Under the pieces are notes generated by a model. The model had not been told where the DNA came from and ran no database searches. It saw nothing but the letters and a program-made list of their open reading frames with translations. 64,000 bases of DNA, from IMG/VR virus record IMGVR_UViG_3300021335_000009, positions 20,170 through 84,169 of that record. One strand, 5' to 3'. The position numbers and the translations under genes were made by a program. This stretch comes from a virus. Of this stretch, positions 24,752 through 33,453 are shown in pieces. How positions within the stretch are numbered: the first letter of the stretch is position 1; every line of letters starts with the position of its first letter.

Positions 24752-26265
24752 ATTTGTCAGTAACAGTTTCTGGAGAAAACCCAACTTCAGTTTCTCTTGT
24801 AGAAGAATTAAATAATAATATTTTCATATCAGGAAACGCTTCTTTTGAGGCAAAAAAAACTGATATAAAAAATATTTTGGTAATTGTAGGTGAAAAAGAC
24901 AATATTAATGTTCACTCTCAAAACACCATTTACGTTACTGGGGATGTAGTTAGACCTTCTGAAATAGCACCCATTCAAACCGCAATAAGCGATCTCGATT
25001 CAAGAGTCGCTTCCAACGATTCGGACATTGGAGCTCTACAAACTGCGACGGGCGATCTTGATTCAAGAGTCGCTTCCAACGATTCGGACATTGGAGCTCT
25101 ACAAACTGCGACGGGCGATCTCGATTCAAGGGTCGCCTCGAACGATTCGGACATTGGAGCTCTACAAACTGCGACGGGCGATCTCGATTCAAGGGTCGCC
25201 TCGAACGATTCGGACATTGGAGCTCTACAAACTGCGACGGGCGATCTCGATTCAAGAGTCGCTTCCAACGATTCGGACATTGGGGCTCTACAAACGGCTA
25301 CGGGCGATCTCGATTCAAGGGTTGCCTCGAACGATTCGGACATTGGGGCTCTACAAACGGCTACGGGCGATCTCGATTCAAGGGTTGCCTCGAACGATTC
25401 GGACATTGGAGCTCTACAAACTGCGACGGGCGATCTCGATTCAAGGGTTGCCTCGAACGATTCGGACATTGGGGCTCTACAAACGGCTACGGGCGATCTC
25501 GATTCAAGGGCTGCCTCGAACGATTCGGACATTGGAGCTCTACAAACTGCGACGGGCGATCTCGATTCAAGGGTCGCCTCGAACGATTCGGACATTGGAG
25601 CTCTACAAACGGCTACGGGCGATCTCGATTCAAGGGTCGCTTTGAACGATTCGGACATTGGGGCTCTACAAACGGCTACGGGCGATCTCGATTCAAGGGT
25701 CGCCTCGAACGATTCGGACATTGGAGCTCTACAAACGGCTACGGGCGATCTCGATTCAAGGGTTACCTCGAACGATTCGGACATTGGAGCTCTACAAACG
25801 GCGACGGGCGATCTCGATTCAAGAGTCGCTTCGAACGATTCGGACATTGGAGCTCTACAAACGGCGACGGGCGATCTCGATTCAAGAGTCGCTTCGAACG
25901 ATTCGGACATTGGAGCTCTACAAACGGCGACGGGCGATCTCGATTCAAGAGTCGCTTCGAATACAAGTGGTGTAAACACACTAACTGGAAATTTTTCCAA
26001 AACACAACTCAACCTAAAATACAAAGAATATCAACAAACTTATTTCAAAGATTTTATAGAAATTTCTGGAGATTTGTCAAAAATAGAAATTTATGAATCA
26101 TCTTCAAAAAACACAAAATTTTTCACTCAAAACTTTTTTTATAATTTTTCTGGAGATTTAACAGGAGTCTTAATAACCGATCATTTAGACAACAAAACAT
26201 TAACTAAAAATTACGTGTATAACATAAGCGGAGATTTAGTAAATATTTTAGAAAATTATTCATAA
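24748..26265 (+). CDS. Tail fibre with 21-residue coiled-coil repeats
   Basis: A 505-residue fibre. Residues 1-75 are a beta-rich attachment part. Residues about 80-400 are 15 copies of the 21-residue unit GALQTATGDLDSRVASNDSDI, matching three heptads, so a parallel trimeric coiled coil is expected. The end (about 410-505) is a separate domain with three SGDL-containing repeats (EISGDLSKIEI, FSGDLTGVLI, ISGDLVNIL) that look like a small beta-meander or foldon. The stop TAA overlaps the ATG of a 21-codon ORF. Confidence 0.88.
   Translation: MNLSVTVSGENPTSVSLVEELNNNIFISGNASFEAKKTDIKNILVIVGEKDNINVHSQNTIYVTGDVVRPSEIAPIQTAISDLDSRVASNDSDIGALQTATGDLDSRVASNDSDIGALQTATGDLDSRVASNDSDIGALQTATGDLDSRVASNDSDIGALQTATGDLDSRVASNDSDIGALQTATGDLDSRVASNDSDIGALQTATGDLDSRVASNDSDIGALQTATGDLDSRVASNDSDIGALQTATGDLDSRAASNDSDIGALQTATGDLDSRVASNDSDIGALQTATGDLDSRVALNDSDIGALQTATGDLDSRVASNDSDIGALQTATGDLDSRVTSNDSDIGALQTATGDLDSRVASNDSDIGALQTATGDLDSRVASNDSDIGALQTATGDLDSRVASNTSGVNTLTGNFSKTQLNLKYKEYQQTYFKDFIEISGDLSKIEIYESSSKNTKFFTQNFFYNFSGDLTGVLITDHLDNKTLTKNYVYNISGDLVNILENYS
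24988..25960 (+). repeat. 63-bp tandem repeat array
   Basis: Sixteen starts of the unit GATCTCGATTCAAG (first at about 24988, last at about 25933), exactly 63 bp apart. Units differ at a few synonymous positions (GCTTCCAAC versus GCCTCGAAC; ACTGCGACG versus ACGGCTACG), and adjacent copies share the variants, indicating recent unequal crossing-over. The array keeps several frames open on both strands, which creates misleading ORFs. Confidence 0.95.
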
Positions 26266-26330
26266 TGGCGTCAACCTGTACAAACTTTGTTTCGTTCTTC
26301 CTTACTGGTAGAGCAATGCGTATTCGATAA
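26265..26330 (+). CDS. 21-residue ORF coupled between two fibre genes
   Basis: ATG 26265 overlaps the stop of the coiled-coil fibre (TAATG) and its own stop overlaps the ATG of the next fibre gene in the same way (TAATG). The peptide is MASTCTNFVSFFLTGRAMRIR: a short hydrophobic core and basic end. It could be a reinitiation relay or a real micropeptide. No family known. Confidence 0.4.
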   Translation: MASTCTNFVSFFLTGRAMRIR

Positions 26331-29300
26331 TGAGCTTTAGTTATTCAGGCGGAGTAATCACACAAACAGGCACGGAAACAGGCAATGATCAGCTTGCTGG
26401 ATTATCTGGTTTGACAGGCGTTACTACTTCAACATTAGGAGAACGTACCGTTTACAGCATAGATAGTAGCACTCGCATAATATTTAATGGCACTTGTGTT
26501 ATCGACCCAAGATATTGTGAGCTGGAAACTAATCGCTTGGGTGGTAGTGGAATCGTGGTAAATGGCACGCTTGATTTAGGCAAAGAGCTTGCTTACGCAT
26601 ACGGCACACAATACACAAGTGGCCGAGCTTTGAATATATTAGGAGGTAGTGCTGTACCGTGGGGGGCTATGTTTGATGTAAATGGGACTCTAAATTGGTA
26701 TGGCTGCGAGGTAGAGACAGGTTCAGGAATACGAGTCAAGAATGGCGGTACTATTAAAATACGAGATGGCGTATTTATTAGTAGACTAGGTAATCATACT
26801 ATTCAACAAGGCAATACGATTATTTTTGATGCAGGTAGCACGTCAGACATTATAGGATTAAAGAAAACGCTTACTGGATCATTAACAGTGGATAATAATG
26901 CTATTAACATTTTAGGAGCGTTTACGACTATAAATCTTTCGGGCGTTGTAAGTACGGGGCCAATGACTCCTGACAACAGGTCATCTACATTAGCTCCAGT
27001 GCCTTTTGCGGTTGTTTCAAATTGGCAAAGATTGCAAAGTCGTATCGCGTCTGTATTTACTAATTTAAGTCACTTTATTGATTGCGCTTCTTGGGATACG
27101 ACTTCGCCAGTTGCTCTTTTTAGACGTACAGCGTACGGAACCGTAACAAGGCAAGGACAAGCAGAGTTTTATCGAAACTGTAACGGTAAAATTCTGTTTA
27201 ATAATTCTGGATTGCAAGGCGTTAAATTATATTGGAAGGATGTTGACAACGGAAACAGAGGCGTAACAGCAGCTACCGAGTGGGGACAAACTTACAATAC
27301 TTATCGCGAATACACTACTACGACTGACGCAAACGGTGATTTTAGTAAGCAAGTTTTAGAAGCAGCGGTTTATAATACAAATCCGAACGTAGGCGAAGGA
27401 GTTGCACCTACAGTTGACGACCGCACTGAGTCAGGTCACAAAATTACATTTAAGGGCTTTAAATACGGATACAGTCTTTTTGACATCCAATTTCAGGGCA
27501 ACAGGATTGTGGCTGCTGAAGCGACTCAGCCAGTTATTGCGGACGCTAATATCACTGAGTCAAACAAAGTAACAGTTGATGCTTATACAGAGATTGATAC
27601 GGCTGTAAAATTTTACGACCGAGCAGCGTCACACTTGGAAGATAATTTAGGAACATACCTTGATTTTATTGTTACTCGATCAGGTAATCAAATAGATGCA
27701 GGGAGCTACAATGTAACAATAGACGCAACAGCATCAACAGCTTTTAATTTAACAGGTAACTTAATAACAATCAAAGCCAGCACGTTTACTGGCGACATGG
27801 TAACCACAGGTCTTATTACCCTTACCAATGGTGCTACGTTTGATGGTGTGCGTACAGACGCTAACGGAACAGTGTATCCTCCTATTAATGTAACTTTCAC
27901 TGATATTGAAGCAGGTTCTCAATTAGCGGTGTATCTAACAGAAACAACTACTGAAAAATTTAGAACAAATAATAGCTCAACAACAGAGCAGTGGACCGAA
28001 GCTTATACTTCTGACATTACTTATGATGTCACAATAATAAAAGCAGGATTTTTCCCTATTAGATTAACAGGGTTAGTTGCATCCACATCAGCGACATCTA
28101 TATCAATAAATCAATTAATAGATAGAGCTTATCAAACGTCTAGCGGATTAACTTATAGTACAAATACAAATCTAAATATCAATACAAAAGAATTTAGTGT
28201 TTCTGTAGCGACAACAGTGCAAAACTATTACAGTTTTTGGATAGAGCAATGGATAAGCAATTCAGCGCTTAGAAATGTAAAATTCCCAATATCAACTTTT
28301 GGAGGAAACAGTTTTTCTTTTGACGATGGTTATGAGTTTACAAGTTCTAGTTTACAATATTTAAGCAGGGACGGTTTTAGGTATTTTTCTAACAACTCAG
28401 TAACTGCTAGGTACGCAGCTATTTTAAGTCAGGGAGTTGCAGCAGGCACACAACCCGAATATCAGCAGCTACAAAATGGAAGCGTTACAGATACACAAAA
28501 TACAGGAAACGTAGATCAAGTAATACAAATATATGGAGATGCAACACATGGAAATTTTGATTATACAAACTATTTAAAATTTAAAGTACAAGCAAATGGC
28601 TACAGGCAAGCTGAAGCAGATATTGTTTCGGTTTTTGGAACTTTAGAAGAGCAATTTTATGTTACGTCTTTAAATACTTTACAAATTTCAAATTTTACAA
28701 CTGGAGATCCTCAAGTTACAGGTTTAAGCATTACGGACAATAGTTCAAGTCCCGTTAGTTGGGATGCAGGAGATGGAACATCAAGAAATTATAGCCTCAC
28801 CATAACAGACACAAATAATAATTCAGGCGAAGATATATTAAGATGGTTAAATTACAATCTTAGCTTAGATGTTGTGTTTGAAGGCAAAGAGCCCTTTTAT
28901 TATCCAGAAATGGTTATTGACAATGGATCTTCTTACGAAACAATAAGAGGTGTTTTGTATGGGACAACGTCAAATACATTAGTAGGAGTTCGAGTAATAG
29001 ATGGAAACGGAGACGCTCACAGAGATTTTGTTCGTTTTCAATCAGACAATGGAAGTTATGGGATTCCAGTTGAAATAAAAACAGGATCTGTTACGCAAAT
29101 TTCACAAGGATCAAGATTAAGAATATATAATATTACGACATCTCAAGAAGTTTTTAATGACATTGTTTCGGGAACCTCTTACACAGAAGAATATGAAGAA
29201 GGAAACAACTACTCACAAGGAGATCAATTAGAAATAAGAGTTTCTAAAATTAACAAGTTAGAATTTGAAAGAGTTGTGATTGTTGGCAGTGATGGATGGT

Positions 29301-29767
29301 CACAATTAGTAAGCCAAGAAGATAATAATGTTTATATAGAATATGGTAAAGATGGATCTACTGTTTCTGGAATTGCGTGGGATAGTGGAAACATGCAGTT
29401 TGATTTTTCAGATTCTGATAATGAAATAGAAGGCGCAGATATAGCAGCTTGGTACTTTTACTTTATTACTACTTCTACTGGCATTTCAGAAGCCTTTGAA
29501 GCTATAAGTTGGCCTCAAATTAATAGAGTCATCAATAGAGCTTCTGTGTCTCCAATTACTTTTGACAATACAAAAACAAACCCTTTGATTATTAAAAATT
29601 GTTGGATTAATAGAGACGATGGAGTTTCAATTATTGCCGCTTCTTCTAATTCTATTCAGATTGACCCTCCAGCAGTTTTCACTTCAAATATAGATGATGT
29701 AGAGCAAATCCTTGAAAACACAGAAAAAATACAAAAAAAGACCAAACTAATTACAGCTTTATTGTAG
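26330..29767 (+). CDS. Large tail fibre or spike protein
   Basis: A 1145-residue beta-rich protein. The first 200 residues have repeated short strands with Gly/Asn turns (GSGIVVNGTLDLG, NGGTIKIRDGVFISR), suggesting a beta-helix. A middle part (about 300-400) holds KITFKGFKYGYSLFDIQF. Several immunoglobulin-like beta domains follow, and the last 40 residues are a short helix (DDVEQILENTEKIQKKTK). The first half (to about 28100) has a different base and codon style, richer in G+C, than the second, which suggests a module swap. Probably a receptor-binding or side fibre. Confidence 0.85.
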   Translation: MSFSYSGGVITQTGTETGNDQLAGLSGLTGVTTSTLGERTVYSIDSSTRIIFNGTCVIDPRYCELETNRLGGSGIVVNGTLDLGKELAYAYGTQYTSGRALNILGGSAVPWGAMFDVNGTLNWYGCEVETGSGIRVKNGGTIKIRDGVFISRLGNHTIQQGNTIIFDAGSTSDIIGLKKTLTGSLTVDNNAINILGAFTTINLSGVVSTGPMTPDNRSSTLAPVPFAVVSNWQRLQSRIASVFTNLSHFIDCASWDTTSPVALFRRTAYGTVTRQGQAEFYRNCNGKILFNNSGLQGVKLYWKDVDNGNRGVTAATEWGQTYNTYREYTTTTDANGDFSKQVLEAAVYNTNPNVGEGVAPTVDDRTESGHKITFKGFKYGYSLFDIQFQGNRIVAAEATQPVIADANITESNKVTVDAYTEIDTAVKFYDRAASHLEDNLGTYLDFIVTRSGNQIDAGSYNVTIDATASTAFNLTGNLITIKASTFTGDMVTTGLITLTNGATFDGVRTDANGTVYPPINVTFTDIEAGSQLAVYLTETTTEKFRTNNSSTTEQWTEAYTSDITYDVTIIKAGFFPIRLTGLVASTSATSISINQLIDRAYQTSSGLTYSTNTNLNINTKEFSVSVATTVQNYYSFWIEQWISNSALRNVKFPISTFGGNSFSFDDGYEFTSSSLQYLSRDGFRYFSNNSVTARYAAILSQGVAAGTQPEYQQLQNGSVTDTQNTGNVDQVIQIYGDATHGNFDYTNYLKFKVQANGYRQAEADIVSVFGTLEEQFYVTSLNTLQISNFTTGDPQVTGLSITDNSSSPVSWDAGDGTSRNYSLTITDTNNNSGEDILRWLNYNLSLDVVFEGKEPFYYPEMVIDNGSSYETIRGVLYGTTSNTLVGVRVIDGNGDAHRDFVRFQSDNGSYGIPVEIKTGSVTQISQGSRLRIYNITTSQEVFNDIVSGTSYTEEYEEGNNYSQGDQLEIRVSKINKLEFERVVIVGSDGWSQLVSQEDNNVYIEYGKDGSTVSGIAWDSGNMQFDFSDSDNEIEGADIAAWYFYFITTSTGISEAFEAISWPQINRVINRASVSPITFDNTKTNPLIIKNCWINRDDGVSIIAASSNSIQIDPPAVFTSNIDDVEQILENTEKIQKKTKLITALL

Positions 29768-29783
29768 ACTTTTAAAAAAAAAC

Positions 29784-29792
29784 GTGTAACAT
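29784..29792 (+). promoter_or_regulatory. GTGTAAT-class promoter
   Basis: GTG-TAACAT followed by 8 nt and ATG 29801. Confidence 0.55.
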
Positions 29793-29800
29793 ATTTATAT

Positions 29801-30685
29801 ATGCAGTTAGATTTCTCTAAACAAATAAAAGCGGCCAGATCAGGTCCAAAAAGCGCAGCGCAAACCCCTGCCGAACCAGAAGAAAGAAAAAAAGGATCTG
29901 CTGTTAATGAGCCCAACTCTGCTGCTAGCTCTATTACATTCAGCGAAAAAGTAACGCAATCTTTAAAAAATAAAGTAAAAGAACATAACGAAAAACACTC
30001 TAAAAAAGTTACTCTAGGAATGCTTAAAAAAGTTTATCGTAGAGGGGCTGGAGCTTTTTCAACTTCTCACCGACCTGGACAAACAAGAGGAAGTTGGGCA
30101 ATGGCTCGTGTAAATATGTTTCTAAAAATGATGAGAGGGGGCAAGGTCAAAGACTCTTATCGAAAAGCAGACCAAGACGTAGCTAAAGCTTCCGAAGAGG
30201 AAGTGATGAATTTGTCTGAAATTTGCGCGTTTTTTGACGAATATTCGGACATAGAATTTTCTTTGGCAAAAATAGATTTGCTTTCTTCAAAAATCTCAGA
30301 AGAAGAAATGTATTTATATTCAAAAGCTGAAGACTGGGAATGTGAAACAGAAGCGGAAAAAAAGACTTTAAACAAACCTTTTAGAACTCCAAAAGGTTCA
30401 AAAAAATTTGCTGTTTATGTAAAAAACGACAAAGGAAATGTCATAAAGCTTCCTTTTGGAGATAAAAACCTCTCAATAAAAAGAGATAACCCAAAAAATA
30501 AAAAAGCTTTTAGAGCTAGGCATCAATGCGATACTAATCCTGGCCCTAAATGGAAAGCTAGATATTGGAGTTGTAAATTTTGGAGCAACAAGCCAGTTTC
30601 AGAAATACTTAAAGCAGAAGAGGATCTTTTAAAAATGAATCCTAGCCTTTCTCAAGCCGAAGAAGTTTTAGACGAAGATTATTAA
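29801..30685 (+). CDS. Basic phage protein with DUF5824/DUF6321-like segments
   Basis: A 294-residue basic protein. Residues about 70-115 (VTLGMLKKVYRRGAGAFS, then MARVNMFLKMM) resemble a segment I associate with DUF5824. Residues about 195-270 (FRTPKGSKKFAVYVKN, then RARHQCDTNPGPKWKARYW) resemble DUF6321. Both occur in virion-associated proteins of large aquatic phages, sometimes fused to head protease or core proteins. No protease residues visible here. The names are from memory and need a profile search. Confidence 0.75.
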   Translation: MQLDFSKQIKAARSGPKSAAQTPAEPEERKKGSAVNEPNSAASSITFSEKVTQSLKNKVKEHNEKHSKKVTLGMLKKVYRRGAGAFSTSHRPGQTRGSWAMARVNMFLKMMRGGKVKDSYRKADQDVAKASEEEVMNLSEICAFFDEYSDIEFSLAKIDLLSSKISEEEMYLYSKAEDWECETEAEKKTLNKPFRTPKGSKKFAVYVKNDKGNVIKLPFGDKNLSIKRDNPKNKKAFRARHQCDTNPGPKWKARYWSCKFWSNKPVSEILKAEEDLLKMNPSLSQAEEVLDEDY

Positions 30686-30687
30686 AA

Positions 30688-30873
30688 ATGACCAACGATT
30701 TTGCAGCTAAATCAATTTTATATAAAAATTTTCTAAAAGAAAAAGAAGAAATTTTAAAAATAAAAAAAATAGAGTCGCAAAAAAAAGGGAAAAAAATAAG
30801 CTCTAATGAAGCTTTTTGCATTTGGCTTACAAAATACAAGTCAAAGTGGAAAAAAACGCAAAATAAAAATTGA
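30688..30873 (+). CDS. Small basic protein
   Basis: A 61-residue, very lysine-rich helical protein (MTNDFAAKSILYKNF...). It begins 2 nt after the previous stop and ends inside the thyX promoter region. No motif. The basic charge would suit nucleic-acid binding. Confidence 0.6.
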   Translation: MTNDFAAKSILYKNFLKEKEEILKIKKIESQKKGKKISSNEAFCIWLTKYKSKWKKTQNKN

Positions 30874-30897
30874 CTTTACTTTTAACAAGCATAGTAT
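30870..30897 (+). promoter_or_regulatory. Sigma-70-like leaderless promoter for thyX
   Basis: TTGACT (30870-30875), 16-nt spacer, TAGTAT (30892-30897), 6 nt to ATG 30904. Identical geometry to the nrdB and dnaB promoters. Confidence 0.75.
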
Positions 30898-30903
30898 ATT
30901 TCT

Positions 30904-31542
30904 ATGTCTGTTAAATTAGTATCTATTTCCCAACCAAAAGCTGAAAATATAAAATCAGCAGAAGATCTTGTTGCTTATTGCGCGAGAGTTTCTAACCCAT
31001 CTAATCAGATGAACACAGAAACAGCGCCAAAATTATTAAGATACTTGATCAAACATAAACATTTTTCGCCATTTGAAATGGTGTCAATGACTGTTGAAAT
31101 TAAAACAAGTAGAGCTATTGCCGCTCAGATTTTGAGGCATAGATCATTTTCTTTTCAAGAATTTAGCCAACGATATAGCAAGTCTACTAATTTTACAAAT
31201 GTTGAGTTAAGACTTCAGGGAAAAACAAATAGACAAGTTGGAGATTGCCCAATAAATGATGAAGGCCTAGAACAGGAAATAGAAGATGTTCATAATCATT
31301 GCTCCGATTTATACAACTATCTGATTTCAAAAGGAGTAGCTAAAGAATCAGCAAGAATGATACTTCCTCTTTCTACAGAAACTACTATGTATATGGCAGG
31401 AACTCTACGTTCTTGGATTCATTACATAGAGTTAAGATCACAACAAGACACTCAAAAAGAACATAGAGAAATTGCCGAAAAATGTAAAACTTTATTTTGT
31501 CAAGAGTTTCCTGTTTTAGCGGAAGCTTTAGAATTTATTTAA
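30904..31542 (+). CDS. thyX: Flavin-dependent thymidylate synthase
   Basis: A 212-residue ThyX. The signature R-H-R-x-x-S-x(4)-S-x-R-Y is present as RHRSFSFQEFSQRY at about residues 78-91. Upstream SPFEMVSMTVEIKTS and downstream LPLSTETTMYMAGTLRSW are also typical. It methylates dUMP to dTMP with FAD and methylene-tetrahydrofolate, feeding the dNMP kinase and RNR encoded to the left. Starts the operon of SemiSWEET and sugar genes. Confidence 0.96.
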   Translation: MSVKLVSISQPKAENIKSAEDLVAYCARVSNPSNQMNTETAPKLLRYLIKHKHFSPFEMVSMTVEIKTSRAIAAQILRHRSFSFQEFSQRYSKSTNFTNVELRLQGKTNRQVGDCPINDEGLEQEIEDVHNHCSDLYNYLISKGVAKESARMILPLSTETTMYMAGTLRSWIHYIELRSQQDTQKEHREIAEKCKTLFCQEFPVLAEALEFI

Positions 31543-31551
31543 CAATAAACA

Positions 31552-31809
31552 ATGGCTGAGTTTTTAGGAGTAGTATATACTATTTGTTTTTCTGTTTGTA
31601 TATGGCCTCAAATTTTTAAAAGCATTAAAACAAAAAAAGTAGAAGATGTGAGCGTTTCTCTTTTTATTTTTTCAATAATTGGGTACGTTTCAGCCATATT
31701 TTACACCATTATAAAAGTAGGGTTTGATTTTTGGTGGATTTTAAATTACAGTTTAAGTTTGTTTTCTGCGCTGGTAATGTTAATTGTTTTTTTTAAATAC
31801 AAAAAATGA
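31552..31809 (+). CDS. SemiSWEET/PQ-loop membrane protein
   Basis: An 85-residue protein with three transmembrane helices, one PQ-loop/MtN3 repeat. Helix 1 ends with the PQ motif (ICFSVCIWPQIFKSIKTKK), followed by VEDVSVSLFIFSIIGYVSA (helix 2) and WWILNYSLSLFSALVMLIV (helix 3, with the pocket-type Asn). Bacterial SemiSWEETs of this size work as dimers that move sugars across the membrane down a gradient. Its stop overlaps the start of a glycosyltransferase (ATGA), so a role linked to sugar metabolism fits. A viral sugar transporter is unusual. Confidence 0.85.
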   Translation: MAEFLGVVYTICFSVCIWPQIFKSIKTKKVEDVSVSLFIFSIIGYVSAIFYTIIKVGFDFWWILNYSLSLFSALVMLIVFFKYKK

Positions 31810-32771
31810 CACAAGAAAAATTAATAGAATATTCTTTAAATCTTAATACTGGGTACATTAGCCCAAAATTTTTAAAATACATAAAAAATCCAGAATTAAA
31901 AAATGGACATGTGTTTTTAAGTGTGGATAAAGGTCAGTTTTCTTTTATTTCGGCAAATCCAAAAGTAGACAAGCATAGACTTAATAACGCTTTATTTTTT
32001 ATAAAAAAAGTAATTGATGATTTTGGCTTGAATTTAAATTTTAAGTTTATTTTAAACACTTATGACGAGCCCTCTATTGAAGATATTCCTATCTTTGGGT
32101 TTTGTGGGAACAGTTTCGAAAAAAAATCAAATATTTTAATTCCAGATCCTCATATAACAGGAAAGTATTTAGGAGTTAAAATTAAAGATGAGTTAAACTT
32201 TCAAGAAAAAAAAGAAAGCATTGTTTTTAGAGGTTCTGATACGGGGTCTTTTCCCATTGCTCGAAAAAACGAAAGAATAAATGCTTGCTGGAAAACAAAA
32301 GATGATACAAAAATTGATTTTAAAATTTCGAATTTCGTAAGATACTCAAAAGATATTTTAAAAGAATCAGGAGTAAATATTGACAAAATTAGCTCTCCGT
32401 ATTTGTCCTTTAAAGACCAACTCCAACATAAATACATAGCAGATATAAATGGAAATTCAGCAGCGTGGGATAGACCTTGCTGGGTACTAGGGTCTAACTC
32501 TATTTTGTTTAAAATACAGACAGAAACCAAATCAGATGAAACTTGGTATTCAAGATACATGCTTCATCAAGGAATTGTGCCTAGACTAAATATAGAAGAG
32601 TTGAAAAAAGCTTCAAAAGAAAATTTTAATTTTTTAAAGTTATTGAACATATCTCCTACTACTTTAAATTCAAAACAAAAACAATTTAGTAAAATTCTTT
32701 TAGATTACTCCACTCATCAAATTTATTTAAAAGAGGTTTTGGTCAAGTATAACAAACAGTATAATTCTTAG
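31806..32771 (+). CDS. GT90/CAP10-like glycosyltransferase
   Basis: A 321-residue protein. Central segments ESIVFRGSDTGSFP and, further on, SFKDQLQHKYIADINGNSAAW then LGSNSILFKIQTETKSDETW match the family of CAP10/LpsA enzymes (pattern W-R-G-x-x-x-G, then QL-x-x-KY-x-x-x-x-DG, then L-x-S-x-S-x-x-x-K). The family transfers xylose or other sugars to glycans. First sugar gene of a cluster leading to gmd. Probably modifies virion or surface glycans. Confidence 0.8.
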   Translation: MTQEKLIEYSLNLNTGYISPKFLKYIKNPELKNGHVFLSVDKGQFSFISANPKVDKHRLNNALFFIKKVIDDFGLNLNFKFILNTYDEPSIEDIPIFGFCGNSFEKKSNILIPDPHITGKYLGVKIKDELNFQEKKESIVFRGSDTGSFPIARKNERINACWKTKDDTKIDFKISNFVRYSKDILKESGVNIDKISSPYLSFKDQLQHKYIADINGNSAAWDRPCWVLGSNSILFKIQTETKSDETWYSRYMLHQGIVPRLNIEELKKASKENFNFLKLLNISPTTLNSKQKQFSKILLDYSTHQIYLKEVLVKYNKQYNS

Positions 32772-32783
32772 TTTTTAACAAAA

Positions 32784-33449
32784 GTGAGTAGCTCAAAAAT
32801 TAAATTTGGATCTAAAACAAATGGGCTAGGAGACATTTTGCTTCTGACTTCTATTTGTAAGTATGCTCCTAAACAATTTGTTATACAAATTCCAGAAAAA
32901 CAAAAAAGATTCGCTTGTTTATTTGAAGGTTTAGCAGAAACGGAAATAACAGAAGCTATAAATACTTTAAGAGATCTGGGTGGAGGCCACTACTCTACAA
33001 GAAAATTAAGATGTTTTTTTAGAGAAGCCGATTTATTAGATAATAGACCCCTTGTCATTTATTCGGATTATGAATCTGAAGTTTGGGCGGATAACTTTTT
33101 AAAAGAAAATTGTTTTAATAAAAAACCTGTTGTATTTCAGCCTGATTGCAGCCCTCAATGGAGATCTGTTAGAAAAATGCCAGAACCTGTAGCAGACAAA
33201 GCAAAGCAAAATCTTTTAAAGCAGGGTTATTTTATTATAGATGTGTCTGCTATAAAAACAATAGATTTAAAAAAATACATTTGCCTTCTTAGAAAAGTTG
33301 GTTTTTATGTCGGGGCAAATACTGGAGATTTTCATTTAGCTGTTTCTGTTGGGGCTGTATGCAATGTTTATGAACCTTCAAATAATCAATTTTTTAAAGA
33401 CTACGAGTGGGATTATGAACATTCTTCAATAAAATATATAAAATTTTAA
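32784..33449 (+). CDS. GT9-like glycosyltransferase (short)
   Basis: A 221-residue protein with features of ADP-heptose-type GT-B enzymes: GLGDILLLTSICKY near the N-terminus (G-x-GD of GT9) and a C-terminal GFYVGANTGDFHLAVSVGA, which matches the 'G-x-D-(S/T)-G-x-x-H-x-A' donor region. It is shorter than cellular heptosyltransferases. GTG is the start (32784); no ATG is available nearby and no strong SD is seen. Confidence 0.75.
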   Translation: MSSSKIKFGSKTNGLGDILLLTSICKYAPKQFVIQIPEKQKRFACLFEGLAETEITEAINTLRDLGGGHYSTRKLRCFFREADLLDNRPLVIYSDYESEVWADNFLKENCFNKKPVVFQPDCSPQWRSVRKMPEPVADKAKQNLLKQGYFIIDVSAIKTIDLKKYICLLRKVGFYVGANTGDFHLAVSVGAVCNVYEPSNNQFFKDYEWDYEHSSIKYIKF

Positions 33450-33453
33450 AAAC

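Noticed and set aside
24988-25960. CRISPR array
   Set aside because: Direct repeats are contiguous, in frame and without unique spacers; no cas genes nearby.
24975-26024. Long antisense ORF (349 codons) and second-frame ORFs over the fibre repeats
   Set aside because: The 63-bp period keeps every frame without a stop open; no start signals or separate promoters are present. They are by-products of the repeat.
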